Positions 33,045 to 42,077 of a stretch of 64,000 bases of DNA are shown here, piece after piece. This DNA comes from Anaerolineae bacterium (GTDB lineage Bacteria > Chloroflexota > Anaerolineae > Promineifilales > Promineifilaceae). Both the position numbers and the translations under genes were made by a program. The notes under the pieces are model-generated. The model searched no databases, was not told the origin of the DNA, and was given only the letters and a program-made list of their open reading frames with translations. Each line of letters begins with the position of its first letter. The stretch's first letter is position 1. The stretch is taken from positions 1 to 64,000 of the forward strand of contig JAUIAP010000022.1 in assembly GCA_030425205.1 (NCBI GenBank), given 5' to 3'.

Positions 33045-33195
33045 CTTGCAAAACTCCAATCAAAAAGAGACAACAACACGCAAAGAGGTGTTAAACTGTA
33101 TTAAAGATACAGTGAAAAGGCTTTCACCCACCAAAATGGCTCACGCATTGCGTGTCGTGTTCTCTGAAAAAGCTATTAAGTAACTAATTATTGTA
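33045..33195 (-). promoter_or_regulatory. Structured leader upstream of ahcY
   Basis: Hairpins: ACTGTAT-taaag-ATACAGT (33095-33113), GTGAAA/TTTCAC (33112-33127) touching the first, and CACGC-att-GCGTG (33142-33154); the CACGC/GCGTG strand may also pair with ACACGC near 33077. TACAAT on the minus strand (33195-33190) could be its -10 box. I see no match to the known SAH or SAM riboswitches. Confidence 0.4.
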
Positions 33196-33217
33196 GCAAC
33201 GCGGCATTTGCCCGTCG

Positions 33218-34171
33218 TTACAGAAGTACGTCGAGCGCACCTTCATCGTCAAAATTCTGACGATAGCGATTGACAAAACTTTCGGCCGAAAAACAGTGAT
33301 TCTGTGGCCCAAAATTCTCTAATACGTATGTCGCTGCCAGCGCACCCATGCGCCCGGCAACTTCCCATGGGAGACCTAACTGCATGCCGCGCATCAGCCC
33401 CGCACGATATGCATCGCCGGCCCCTGTCGGCTCAACGATTTGTTTTGGCACAACGGAAGGGATGTGATATTCCGTGCCATCAACGATCAGACGTGAACCA
33501 TCCTCGCCGAGCGTAATCAGCCAGCCGCCCGTTTCAGCCAAAATCTCATCTTCGCTTAAGCCCGTCTTGTCTAAAATCAGGCTGCGCTCATATTCATTGC
33601 TCGCCAAGAGGCGGCTGCCACGAATACCCGCCATCAGTTGTTCGCCGTCAAAGCGGATCGTTTGCTGGCTTGGGTCAAAGATGAAGTCGATGCCAAGCGT
33701 GCGGCATTCGTTGGGAATAGCCACCATTGCAGTGGGGTCGCTGGGAGAGACGATGACAAGATTTGCGTCTGGGGCATATTGGGCGAGCGTCACTTCGGCC
33801 GAATGGATCATCGCACCCGGATAAAAGCTGGCGAGCTGATTTTGCATCTTGTCGGTCGTGCAGAAAAAGCTGGCACAATATTCATCTTCGTGAATAACAA
33901 CCGCACTCGTGTCAACGCCGTGCTTTTGCAACCATTCCGCATAGCCGTGAAAATCTTCACCGGCCGCACCCATCACAGTGGGCGCACCGCCCAACATTCC
34001 CAGTGTGTAGGCGATATTGGGCGCCGTGCCGCCGCGCTGCTTCTTCATCGAATCGACGAGAAAGCTCAGGCTGACTTTTTCAAGGCTACCCTCAATAAAT
34101 TGTTCACTAATTTTGCCGGGAAACGACATCAAATAATCGTAGGCAATCGAGCCAGTTACAACGATCTTCAT
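33218..34171 (-). CDS. PfkB-family carbohydrate/adenosine kinase
   Basis: A 317-residue ribokinase-fold kinase. KIVVTGSIAYDYLMSFPG opens the protein, QRGGTAPNIAYTLGMLG (about 44-60) is the family N-terminal motif, and VEPTGAGDAYRAGLMRGM (about 248-265) holds the catalytic Asp and anion hole. It resembles bacterial adenosine kinases. Position directly upstream of ahcY on the same strand suits phosphorylation of adenosine released from SAH; ribose or another sugar is possible. GAGGAAGAG lies before ATG 34171. Confidence 0.85.
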   Translation of the reverse strand: MKIVVTGSIAYDYLMSFPGKISEQFIEGSLEKVSLSFLVDSMKKQRGGTAPNIAYTLGMLGGAPTVMGAAGEDFHGYAEWLQKHGVDTSAVVIHEDEYCASFFCTTDKMQNQLASFYPGAMIHSAEVTLAQYAPDANLVIVSPSDPTAMVAIPNECRTLGIDFIFDPSQQTIRFDGEQLMAGIRGSRLLASNEYERSLILDKTGLSEDEILAETGGWLITLGEDGSRLIVDGTEYHIPSVVPKQIVEPTGAGDAYRAGLMRGMQLGLPWEVAGRMGALAATYVLENFGPQNHCFSAESFVNRYRQNFDDEGALDVLL

Positions 34172-34291
34172 TAAACTCTTCCTCTTTCCAAACGACAACA
34201 CGAGACTACAAGACAAACAAAGGCTCACAGCCAGTTGGCAAAAATCGCGATTTCTGCCCGCTTACTTTGTACTTTGCCGCGCAACTCTCTG

Positions 34292-35005
34292 TTAATTCTT
34301 CTTTAAAACAGGCGTAAGCCCCAACCGATCTCGCAGCATTGTGCGAATGGCATAAATACCATGTACAGCGCGGATCTTCTTGCCCTCTTCGTACGTGCGG
34401 GGATTATAGGTGATCGGAATTTCGTGAATCCGATGACCCGCCAGCAAGATTTTGTTGGGCAATTCAAAATCTAAGTTGAAATCAGTTGTTGTTAAATTCA
34501 GGGATTTGACGACATCAGCGCGAACCATTTTCGTCGCAGTCGCAACGTCCGTTAGCTTACCACCAAACAACAGATTTGTCAGCCCAGTTAGAACGCGATT
34601 GCCGAATAAAGTGCGTAAATACTGTGTTCGCACATCTCCCCCTAAGAGACGCGAGCCAAAAAGGGCGGGTGGACGATGTTCATCCACATAGTGCATGAAT
34701 TTAACATGCTCGGCTGGGTCGTATTCCAGATCAGCATCTTGAATCAGCATGTAATCGCCCGTCATGTTGGCGATACCTGTGCGAATTGACATCCCTTTAC
34801 CCATATTTTTTTCATGGTAGATGATGCGAATTTCGGGGTGGTGAATCGCGCCCAGCAGGTCGCGTGTGCCGTCGGTGGAGCAGTTGTCTACGACCAAAAT
34901 TTCACGCGCCCAACCAGCATTAAGCGGAACAGCTTTCGTCTTTTCGATCACGTCCAGAATGGTGGCGCGTTCGTTATAGCAACAAATAATGACAGATAGT
35001 TTCAT
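34292..35005 (-). CDS. Glycosyltransferase family 2 (dolichol-phosphate-mannose-synthase-like)
   Basis: A 237-residue GT-A fold enzyme. IICCYNERATILDVIEKTKA (about 5-25), VVDNCSTDGTRDLL (about 38-51), and IQDADLEYDPAEH (about 92-104) are the family landmarks, with the DAD metal-binding site. DVATATKMVRADVV (about 155-168) matches the DPM1/GtrB-like group that loads a polyprenyl carrier. It has no membrane helix. It lies between an RfbH-type gene and the kinase gene on the minus strand. Confidence 0.88.
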   Translation of the reverse strand: MKLSVIICCYNERATILDVIEKTKAVPLNAGWAREILVVDNCSTDGTRDLLGAIHHPEIRIIYHEKNMGKGMSIRTGIANMTGDYMLIQDADLEYDPAEHVKFMHYVDEHRPPALFGSRLLGGDVRTQYLRTLFGNRVLTGLTNLLFGGKLTDVATATKMVRADVVKSLNLTTTDFNLDFELPNKILLAGHRIHEIPITYNPRTYEEGKKIRAVHGIYAIRTMLRDRLGLTPVLKKN

Positions 35006-35012
35006 AAAAAAT

Positions 35013-35032
35013 CCTGTGGCTCAAACCACAGG
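35013..35032. repeat. Interspersed palindrome CCTGTGG/CCACAGG
   Basis: CCTGTGG-ctcaaa-CCACAGG precedes the GT2 gene start. The same palindrome with a longer stem recurs at 61135-61154. Confidence 0.6.
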
Positions 35033-35161
35033 CTAGCAGATAAAGTACGCTAGTGCGCACGGGATTCTTGACTTGGTAAATACTGTTTCCAAAAGTTGTT
35101 GATAATCTCTAGATGCAATGGCCTACAATTTGTGTATGCAGTAAGACAAGCGCAATACATT

Positions 35162-36484
35162 TCATAACTGCGCGAAAAATTTAGCAAAGGTTTCGACGAT
35201 ATAGTCGAGACGCGGCTGGTCAAGACCGGGATAAACGCCCACGAAGAACCCACCGCGCATAATGTCGTCGGCCACAGCCAGATCGCCGATGACGCGCTTT
35301 TCGATATGGGCATAGCCGGGCTGTTTGGTGATGTTCCCAGCGAAAATGAGGCGCGTTTCGACGCCGTTCTGCTCTAAGAAGCGCGTGATTTCATGGCGCA
35401 TGAACGGCGCATCGGCGCGAACAAGCATCGGGAAGGCGAACCATGAGACATCGGCTTGCGGTTCCCACGTAGGCATCATGATAAACGACTCGTATTGGCA
35501 GAGATTTTCGTAGAGAAAGGCAAAGTTGCGTTTGCGTGCAGCGATGAATTCAGGCAGCTTGTCGAGTTGCGCGACCCCCATCGCCGCTTGCGGATCGGTG
35601 ATTTTGAGGTTGTAGCCGATTTCGGAGTAGAGGTATTTGTGATCGTAGTAGCCGGGAATACCGGGAACTTCACGGTCGAAGCGTCGGCCGCAAGCCCCAT
35701 TGGTTGGGTTGTCATAGCCGCACCAGCAGTCGCGCCCCCAATCACGGACGGCGCGGGCGATTTTGGCGAGTTTCGGCCGATTCGTATACACCGCGCCACC
35801 TTCGCCCATCGTAATATGGTGTGCAGGATAAAAACTCAACGTCGCTAACTGTCCAAATGTCCCCAGTGCCTTGCCATCCCACTTAGAGCCGAGCGCGTCG
35901 CAGGTGTCCTCAATTAGATAAAGGTCGTGCTTCTTAACAAACGCCATCACCGCATCCATGTCGGCTGGATTGCCCAACGTGTGTGCAAACATAACGGCGC
36001 GGGTACGGTCTGAAACGGCTTCCTCTAATTGGGAAACATTGAGATTAAAATCACCGTAATTGCTATCGACAAAAACGGGTGTCAGTTGATTCTGAATGAT
36101 GGGGTTGACCGTTGTCGGGAAACTGGTGGCGGGAACGATGACCTCATCGCCGGGCAGCAGCGGATCGTCAAGCTGGCGCGAACAGAGGGTCGTCAGGGCA
36201 ACCAAATTGGCAGATGAACCTGAGTTGACAGGCAGCACTTCGCGCACGCCGAGAAATTTGCCCAGCTTTTTCTCAAACTTTTGCGCCCATGGCCCTGCCG
36301 TAAGCCAAAAATCCAGCACGCTATCAACCATGTTGATCATCTCGCGCTCATCGTAGACGCGCCCCGCGTATTGGACACGATCCTTCCCCGCGGCAAAGGA
36401 TCGATCAGCGTGCGCGGCCTCATAGTAGGCCGCTACCTGTTCAAGAATCGATTGTCGCAGATCGTCCGCGTTTCCCATTGGCAA
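35162..36484 (-). CDS. rfbH: RfbH-like CDP-4-dehydro-6-deoxyglucose 3-dehydrase (E1)
   Basis: A 440-residue DegT/DnrJ-family enzyme. YPAHHITMGEGGAVYTN carries His where aminotransferases have the PLP lysine, the mark of the 3-dehydrase (E1/RfbH, ColD-like) branch, which uses PMP and removes the 3-hydroxyl of a nucleotide-linked sugar. VNSGSSANLVALTTLC (about 80-95) is the PLP phosphate loop region, and LYLIEDTCDALGSKWDG (about 180-196) is the cofactor aspartate segment. Cys residues in the GRDCWCGYDNPTNGACGRRF loop (about 255-275) are typical of the FeS-type E1. It makes a 3,6-dideoxyhexose for surface polysaccharide. The E3 reductase partner is not seen here. Confidence 0.88.
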   Translation of the reverse strand: MPMGNADDLRQSILEQVAAYYEAAHADRSFAAGKDRVQYAGRVYDEREMINMVDSVLDFWLTAGPWAQKFEKKLGKFLGVREVLPVNSGSSANLVALTTLCSRQLDDPLLPGDEVIVPATSFPTTVNPIIQNQLTPVFVDSNYGDFNLNVSQLEEAVSDRTRAVMFAHTLGNPADMDAVMAFVKKHDLYLIEDTCDALGSKWDGKALGTFGQLATLSFYPAHHITMGEGGAVYTNRPKLAKIARAVRDWGRDCWCGYDNPTNGACGRRFDREVPGIPGYYDHKYLYSEIGYNLKITDPQAAMGVAQLDKLPEFIAARKRNFAFLYENLCQYESFIMMPTWEPQADVSWFAFPMLVRADAPFMRHEITRFLEQNGVETRLIFAGNITKQPGYAHIEKRVIGDLAVADDIMRGGFFVGVYPGLDQPRLDYIVETFAKFFAQL

Positions 36485-36489
36485 TTAGC

Positions 36490-36567
36490 AGTACACAGTT
36501 GGCAGTTGGCAGCAGACAGAAAACAATTGGCAAGTTTCCTGTTCACTGTTCACTATCGACTGTAACA
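36490..36567. repeat. Heptamer-type repeat region
   Basis: CAGTTGG units (36500-36515) face CTGTTCA and CTGTTCA-CTATCGA units on the right (36538-36562), a 7-base periodic, imperfect inverted array upstream of the PAP2 gene. It is the weakest of the four heptamer loci. Confidence 0.45.
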
Positions 36568-36721
36568 GATGAAAGTTTAAGTAGCTAAACGCCGATTATA
36601 GCACAGGCAAGGTGTGGCATAAGGTTTGTGAGCAACGCTTTAGCACTGTTTCCACTATGCACTTACATGTGTTGAGATACGGTTACAATTTTTGTGAAGA
36701 ATGCAGATCGGAGCGAATGAG

Positions 36722-37771
36722 ATGTACGACTCAACAATCGAGTTTGGGCTTGAGGCAACCCGTTGGTTGCAAATGACCTATCCCCAACTGACGGCATTTA
36801 TGCAGTTGGTGAGCGAATTCGGCCGATTTGAGGTTTACTTAATCATTCTCCCCTTCATCTACTGGTGTCTGAACAAACGTCTTGGCCTCCATCTTAGCTA
36901 TCTGCTCGTTTTCTCCGCATTAATCAACTCGATTGTCAAACATTGGGGACATCAACCCCGCCCCTTCTGGCTCGATCCCGCGCTTTCGGTCGATGGGGCA
37001 GAAGGGTATGGCTTCCCAAGCGGCCACGTCCAAATCGCCACAACCATCTCATTTTTTCTTGCCGCATGGTTCCGTGAAGGCTGGCTTTGGATTCTCGCCA
37101 TCATCTATACGCTGCTCATGGCGATTAGCCGTATCTATCTCGGTGTTCATTTTGTCCATGACATTGCCTTGGGATTCCTGATAGGCGTTTTAGTCTTGAG
37201 CGGTTATGCTGGATGGAGGCAAGTGGCACACACACCTTTCAAACAGCGTATATTTGGTCAACGCCTATTATTGGCTGCTGCGCTCCCGTTGATTCTATTT
37301 GCGCTTCACCTCTTCGTTATCTGGTTACAAGGCGCACCAACGTGGCCGACCGCGCTTAGAGCGTTGGGCATGGCGGCCGAAGGCTTTGCATTTGAGGAAG
37401 TGATTCAATATACGGCCATACTGCTTGGCATGGGCATCGGTTTTACCTTTGAAAAAAATCGTGTCTGCTTCAAGTCAGATGGTGTGTTATGGAAGCGGAT
37501 TGCGCGCTATGTAATCGGAATGGCGGTGACGATTTTGATCTGGCGCGGTGGGTCGATTTTGACCGACATTATTAATCCAAACGACTCGCTTTGGCTAAAC
37601 TATCCGCTACGCTTTCTGCGCTACACGCTACTTGGGCTTTGGGTGGCCTACTATGCACCGGCACTATTTGTTCTGTTCAATCTCGCCGATCATGCGGTTG
37701 AGCCAGAGCTACCCTATCAAGTTGAAGGGACAACGCTCCCAAATAGTAAGAATCGGCGGTTTTTCAGATAG
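36722..37771 (+). CDS. PAP2-family membrane phosphatase
   Basis: A 349-residue polytopic membrane protein with a PAP2 (type 2 phosphatidic acid phosphatase) domain in the first ~170 residues: motif 1 K-H-W-G-H-Q-P-R-P, motif 2 FPSGH, motif 3 SRIYLGVHFVHDI. Such enzymes dephosphorylate lipid phosphates, for example undecaprenyl pyrophosphate. The C-terminal half has further membrane segments. GGAG lies eight bases before ATG 36722; ATG 36701 sits 11 bases after a GTTACAAT box and is an alternative, possibly leaderless, start. A membrane protein gene follows 27 bases later. Confidence 0.85.
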   Translation: MYDSTIEFGLEATRWLQMTYPQLTAFMQLVSEFGRFEVYLIILPFIYWCLNKRLGLHLSYLLVFSALINSIVKHWGHQPRPFWLDPALSVDGAEGYGFPSGHVQIATTISFFLAAWFREGWLWILAIIYTLLMAISRIYLGVHFVHDIALGFLIGVLVLSGYAGWRQVAHTPFKQRIFGQRLLLAAALPLILFALHLFVIWLQGAPTWPTALRALGMAAEGFAFEEVIQYTAILLGMGIGFTFEKNRVCFKSDGVLWKRIARYVIGMAVTILIWRGGSILTDIINPNDSLWLNYPLRFLRYTLLGLWVAYYAPALFVLFNLADHAVEPELPYQVEGTTLPNSKNRRFFR

Positions 37772-37798
37772 GTCCGCTTACCACATCGCTGCGAGGTC

Positions 37799-38533
37799 AT
37801 GATGTCAAACACAGTCAGGCTAAAAGATAAAGGGTTAGACACGATCGGAACGCTCTTAGTTTGCGCGGGCGCGTTGCTGCTTATGCTGGTGGCAGTTATT
37901 GTGATTTGGCCTGATTTTGAGGCAGAGGTTGTGGGGCGTCTGATGCCCAATCTTGAACAAATCGAAACACTGCAATGTCCGCTGATCATTAATGGTGAGG
38001 AAGAGGGGACGATTCGGGCATCGTTTTATAACCCAACGAACGAGCCATTGCGCTTGCGAATTGATAGCTCGATTAGTCAAGGATCATTGTTGCTCAATCG
38101 AACGGACGCGCGTGAGATTTTTATTCAACCAAACGTGACGGAAGAAGTGACTTGGCTGTTTTCGGCCGAAGATGCCGTCCATGATCGCATGGTTGTGGCG
38201 CGGTTTCACGCCTATCGCAATAGTGAGATGGCTGCACGTGCGTCAAACTGTGGCATTATGGTTTTGAATCTGCCCCTGTTGAGCGGGCGACAGGTGTTGA
38301 TTGGATTGGTTACCGCGATTACGCTGCTCGTTAGTTTGGGATTGCGCATTATCTTGTCGCAACGCCCCCTAACACGACGCGGAAAACGTATTTTGTTGCA
38401 GCTTTGCCTGCTCATTGTGGCGATTAGTATTCCGCTAGTTGCTGGACTGTTCGGTCTTGGCTTAATCGCCCTGCCATTGGCGGCAATTCCAGCGATCGTC
38501 CTGATTAGCTTGGTAGAATATGCGCTGCAATAG
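37799..38533 (+). CDS. Membrane protein with an extracytoplasmic strand-rich domain
   Basis: A 244-residue protein. Residues about 18-38 form one membrane helix, residues 45-165 a strand-rich region (EGTIRASFYNPTNEPLRLRIDSSISQG) that looks like a domain outside the cell, and two or three helices follow from about 170 to 240. I recognise no family. It lies 27 bases after the PAP2 gene, so it may act with it in lipid or envelope metabolism. Confidence 0.55.
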   Translation: MMSNTVRLKDKGLDTIGTLLVCAGALLLMLVAVIVIWPDFEAEVVGRLMPNLEQIETLQCPLIINGEEEGTIRASFYNPTNEPLRLRIDSSISQGSLLLNRTDAREIFIQPNVTEEVTWLFSAEDAVHDRMVVARFHAYRNSEMAARASNCGIMVLNLPLLSGRQVLIGLVTAITLLVSLGLRIILSQRPLTRRGKRILLQLCLLIVAISIPLVAGLFGLGLIALPLAAIPAIVLISLVEYALQ

Positions 38534-38569
38534 CTGTCTGACCGCCTGCAATGCTCATCCTAAGCCCTA

Positions 38570-40057
38570 TCAAGGCAAGACTTCCACAATTACCCCTTCT
38601 TCCGCCCACGAATACAGTTGTTCCGCAACGTTGTTGCCCACCAACACACAGCCATAGGTTGCAGGACTGCCTAAGCTGTTTGTCCAGAGCAGGTTCGTCC
38701 CATCCCGCGTTGGGAAGCCATGAAATCCGTTCATAAAGTCGATGTTGGGAGCGGGGCGGTAGATGCCCATAAAATAGGGCATGTGTAAATCCCAACTGTT
38801 GGCATAAGCGTTGATTTCGTGGGTTTGGATTTGGAACACGCCAGGCGATGTTGGACTATCAGCGATGCCCGTGCTAATCGGATAATCCCAAATGAGTTGA
38901 CCATTTTGATAGGCCCACAGGTGTTGATCGCTGATACTGACGACGAGCCGCTTGCCACGCACGACGGGTAGCGGGATGAGATCATCGGGGGATGGAATGA
39001 TAATTTCTTGACCAATGCGTAGCTGGTCTACGTCGGGATTGGACGCTTGCAGCCACGGGTAGGGCATCCCATAGCGGCGGCCAATGCTGGAAAGGGTTTC
39101 GCCACTTTGGACGACATGGATGCGTTCGCCGTGTCGAATCTGCAATTCGGCCGATTCCTGCCCCGACACAACCGCGCTCGTCACATCTGCCAGCGCAATG
39201 TAGCGAAAATCGTTAAACTGTGCGTTTATAAATTCACCGACGCGATTATCATCGACGCGCAGATCCAGCGTATTCTCATCGGCCGAAAAATCCAGCCAGT
39301 TCGCCCATTCAGCCTGACTGACAACAATTTCTGACGCTGCATCAGTGAGTGGATCATAGGTCGTTAGCTGAATCGGCCGATTTAGAATCGCATTCGCCTG
39401 TGCCGCCAGCGGCGCAAGATCATTGGTGGGTGAGGCAATTTCGTTTGTAACCAGTTCAAACGACCCACTCTTGACAGCGGTGCGCCAGTTAGTTTCCCAG
39501 ATGGCCACTGTGGCCGCCGTATCCAACTGCTGACCCGGCTGACCGGCACGGACACTCACAACGCCATTTTCCTTAACGAGCGAGGCGGGTTGTGGGGTAG
39601 CGTTAATATCGGCCGATAATGCCGCAAGTCGCGCTGTCGCCACCTCTCGGTTCACCACATATTTTGGCACGATCTCGCGCTTTTTTGTCCACAATAGACG
39701 AAATGGTGCAAGAAAACTACCGCGTCCTTCCTTGTATGCCTCGCGCACAACTGTTTGCGCGTCGATCTCAATTCCCAGTTCTATCAGCGGCACAGTAAAC
39801 TGCTGCTCTCCAGCCACCAACTGCACACTCTGCGTGCGCCAATTGTTTTCCAGCTTTGTCAACGCCGCCGTGCGCGTCATGTTGCCGATGTCTATCCCCA
39901 ATGCGGTCGTTCCGTTGGCAATGTAATTGCTGTTGGCAAAGACAAAATAGCCCAGCACAAGACCGATCATGACGGCAATGACGAGCGCAATGCCACCGCG
40001 CAAAACGATGGAATGAGAACGGGGTTTTGGATGCACAAAGCTCATGGATGTCATCAT
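38570..40057 (-). CDS. L,D-transpeptidase with LysM and PG-binding domains
   Basis: About 495 residues: an N-terminal membrane anchor (about 13-40), a YkuD-associated peptidoglycan-binding region (VREAYKEGRGSFLAPFRLL, about 100-120), a LysM domain (HVVQSGETLSSIGRRYGMPYPWLQASNPD, near 315) and the YkuD catalytic domain at the end (RLVVSISDQHLWAYQNGQLIWDYPISTG). The active-site motif reads HGFP...ATYGCVLV, that is Tyr at the usual His of S-H-G-C. The enzyme forms 3-3 cross-links in peptidoglycan. It is divergent from the uracil-DNA glycosylase gene; upstream in-frame codons to 40123 are open but the family start fits 40057. Confidence 0.85.
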   Translation of the reverse strand: MMTSMSFVHPKPRSHSIVLRGGIALVIAVMIGLVLGYFVFANSNYIANGTTALGIDIGNMTRTAALTKLENNWRTQSVQLVAGEQQFTVPLIELGIEIDAQTVVREAYKEGRGSFLAPFRLLWTKKREIVPKYVVNREVATARLAALSADINATPQPASLVKENGVVSVRAGQPGQQLDTAATVAIWETNWRTAVKSGSFELVTNEIASPTNDLAPLAAQANAILNRPIQLTTYDPLTDAASEIVVSQAEWANWLDFSADENTLDLRVDDNRVGEFINAQFNDFRYIALADVTSAVVSGQESAELQIRHGERIHVVQSGETLSSIGRRYGMPYPWLQASNPDVDQLRIGQEIIIPSPDDLIPLPVVRGKRLVVSISDQHLWAYQNGQLIWDYPISTGIADSPTSPGVFQIQTHEINAYANSWDLHMPYFMGIYRPAPNIDFMNGFHGFPTRDGTNLLWTNSLGSPATYGCVLVGNNVAEQLYSWAEEGVIVEVLP

Positions 40058-40102
40058 AGCATATTTCAACATTAGGTAGTTTTGTTCTAGTATATAATCC
40101 GT

Positions 40103-40108
40103 TACAAT
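40103..40108 (+). promoter_or_regulatory. GTTACAAT box for the UDG-GT4 operon
   Basis: TACAAT (40103-40108) lies eight bases before ATG 40117, so the mRNA is probably leaderless. A second -10-like TATAAT lies at 40093-40098. Confidence 0.45.
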
Positions 40109-40116
40109 AGGCGTGC

Positions 40117-40830
40117 ATGACAACAGTTGACCGCCATAGACACGTTTTCCCTACGCGCCCCGCTCGCAACCGTGCGCGCTCCCTCAATGGCTTTGTCCGC
40201 TGGGTGGCACGAACGACCGCCCCCGAAAATAGCATCAATCCATACGCCCACAACGGCACGCGCGGCAATGCGGCTCGTCGTCATAATTTAGCCCAATATC
40301 TCTGTCAAATGGCGCAGCGGAAACCCAAGCTGTTACTCGTTGGCGAGGCGCCCGGCTATCGTGGATTGCGTGAGACAGGGATTCCGTTTAGCAGCACCAA
40401 ATTGATGGGGTCACACCCATTTTTTCAGAGCCTCAATTTGCGCGAGATTCCCGATGCGCCCGGCCGTGCGGAAGCGTCCGCCACGATCATGCAGGACACG
40501 CTCGACACGCTTAATATCAACCCACTGCTCTGGAATGCCTATCCATTTCACCCCCACAAACCGCGCCATCCCCAATCGAACCGCAAGCCCACAGCGGGCG
40601 AATTACGACTTGGGGCCAACTTTTTATATTGGATCATCGACTATTTTGCGATTGATGCGATTGTCGCGGTGGGAAATTCGGCCGAACATACCCTCCAAGC
40701 CCTGCAAATCCCCAATACCAAAGTGCGCCACCCATCACGCGGCGGTGCGATCATGTTTCGGGAGCAACTGGCGGCCTTCGTCAACGGCCGACAGGTCACG
40801 AGCAACGGTACACAGTTGCTCGTCAACTGA
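40117..40830 (+). CDS. Uracil-DNA glycosylase superfamily protein
   Basis: A 237-residue protein. LLLVGEAPGYRGLRETGIPFSS (about 72-93) is the UDG-fold catalytic loop region, AIVAVGNSAEHTLQ (about 187-200) the following strand, and VRHPSRGG (about 208-215) the H-P-S motif of the DNA-intercalating loop. Such enzymes remove uracil or other damaged bases from DNA. The layout is close to the family-4/5-like group, but no FeS Cys cluster is seen. The stop lies six bases before a GT4 gene, so both share a transcript. Confidence 0.8.
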   Translation: MTTVDRHRHVFPTRPARNRARSLNGFVRWVARTTAPENSINPYAHNGTRGNAARRHNLAQYLCQMAQRKPKLLLVGEAPGYRGLRETGIPFSSTKLMGSHPFFQSLNLREIPDAPGRAEASATIMQDTLDTLNINPLLWNAYPFHPHKPRHPQSNRKPTAGELRLGANFLYWIIDYFAIDAIVAVGNSAEHTLQALQIPNTKVRHPSRGGAIMFREQLAAFVNGRQVTSNGTQLLVN

Positions 40831-40836
40831 CGCCTG

Positions 40837-42066
40837 ATGCGGATTCTATTCCTCACACCCGCCTATCCCCCTGCGCCCGGCGGCGGCGAACGCTACACGC
40901 GCGAACTAGCGCAACATCTTGCCAGCCTGGGCTGCGAAATCACGGTCTTGACGAGCAGTGCACGTGGAGATGCCGACTTTTGGCGTGGTCGTCTCGACAC
41001 GTATCATGAGCGCGATGGGGCAATTTCCGTGCAACGTCTGGTGGTTCAACCTTTTCCGCTGGGGCGACGCGAACTGTTGGCATGGCGCAAATTGATGGTT
41101 GTGTTGTCAACGTTGAAGATAGCTGACAGTTCGCCGATTTTGCCTAGGATGGCGCGGCGTTTTCCACGTATCATCGGGTTAGAAAGCGCACTTGCAGCGC
41201 AGCCGCGCCCCGATCTGGTACATGGATTTAATGCGTCGTGGGAGTATCCGATGCTCGCAGGGTGGGCGGCTGCGCGACGTTGGGGCGTACCGTTTGTGGC
41301 AACACCCTTCGCCCATTTTGGGGCAAATCCGCGTGGTCGCATGGCGCGCAACACCTTTATGCAACATCAACAGCAGATGTTGGCCGCTGCTGATGCGGTG
41401 CTGACGTTGACAGATGTTGAGATAACGGGGATGGCGGCGTGGGGAATTCGGCCGAAAATCATCAAGTCAATCGGTGGCGGCATCGACCCGCTGCCCAACT
41501 TTATCGGTGTAGACGCGATTCGCCAGAAATATGCGCTGCCCGAACGCTTTGGGCTGTTTATCGGCCGATTGAACCGCGATAAAGGCGCGATTGACGCCGC
41601 CAACGCCGCTGTCGCTGCCAATCTTCCAATCGTGTTTGTTGGTTCGCAAATGCCCGATTTTGCTAAATTCTATGCCGCCAATCCGCACCCGAACATTCAA
41701 CTACTCAACTTTGTTTCCGAATCAGACAAGCACGCCTTACTCAATGCCTGCACGTTCTTGACACTGCCTTCGCATAGTGAATCGTTTGGCATCGTGATTT
41801 TAGAGGCGTGGGCGCATGGCAAAGCAGTCGTGGCGGCCGATGCGGGTGGTATTCCCGCGCTCGTAACCGACGGACAAAACGGCTTGTTAGTTCCTTATAG
41901 CAATCTGACTCAACTCGCGGACGCATTTCGCCGTGTGTACACGGACGAAAATCTCGCGCAGCGATTGGGCAACGAGGGTCGCGCAACTTTGGCAAGCCGC
42001 TTTAATTGGCAGCAGGTCGCACGCGACGTGTTCGAAGTCTATCAGGGGTTGGTGGGGATCGTTTGA
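40837..42066 (+). CDS. Glycosyltransferase family 4
   Basis: A 409-residue GT-B fold enzyme. LFLTPAYPPAPGGGERYTRELAQHL (about 4-28) is the N-terminal G-G-x-x-x motif, FGLFIGRLNRDKGAIDAANAA (about 235-255) opens the donor-binding half, and LPSHSESFGIVILEAWAHGKAVVAADAGGIPALV (about 310-343) carries the E-x7-E nucleotide-sugar signature. It transfers an unknown sugar in surface or lipid glycan synthesis. It follows the UDG gene by six bases, an unusual but frequent type of pairing by position only. Confidence 0.9.
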   Translation: MRILFLTPAYPPAPGGGERYTRELAQHLASLGCEITVLTSSARGDADFWRGRLDTYHERDGAISVQRLVVQPFPLGRRELLAWRKLMVVLSTLKIADSSPILPRMARRFPRIIGLESALAAQPRPDLVHGFNASWEYPMLAGWAAARRWGVPFVATPFAHFGANPRGRMARNTFMQHQQQMLAAADAVLTLTDVEITGMAAWGIRPKIIKSIGGGIDPLPNFIGVDAIRQKYALPERFGLFIGRLNRDKGAIDAANAAVAANLPIVFVGSQMPDFAKFYAANPHPNIQLLNFVSESDKHALLNACTFLTLPSHSESFGIVILEAWAHGKAVVAADAGGIPALVTDGQNGLLVPYSNLTQLADAFRRVYTDENLAQRLGNEGRATLASRFNWQQVARDVFEVYQGLVGIV

Positions 42067-42077
42067 CGCACCGCGCA

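Noticed and set aside
33045..33195. Known SAH or SAM riboswitch upstream of ahcY
   Set aside because: The conserved cores that I know of these classes are not visible.
38570..40123. Inactive L,D-transpeptidase because S-H-G-C reads T-Y-G-C
   Set aside because: The catalytic Cys and the H-G motif are intact, and I believe that a Tyr at this place occurs in active-looking relatives, so loss of function is not supported.
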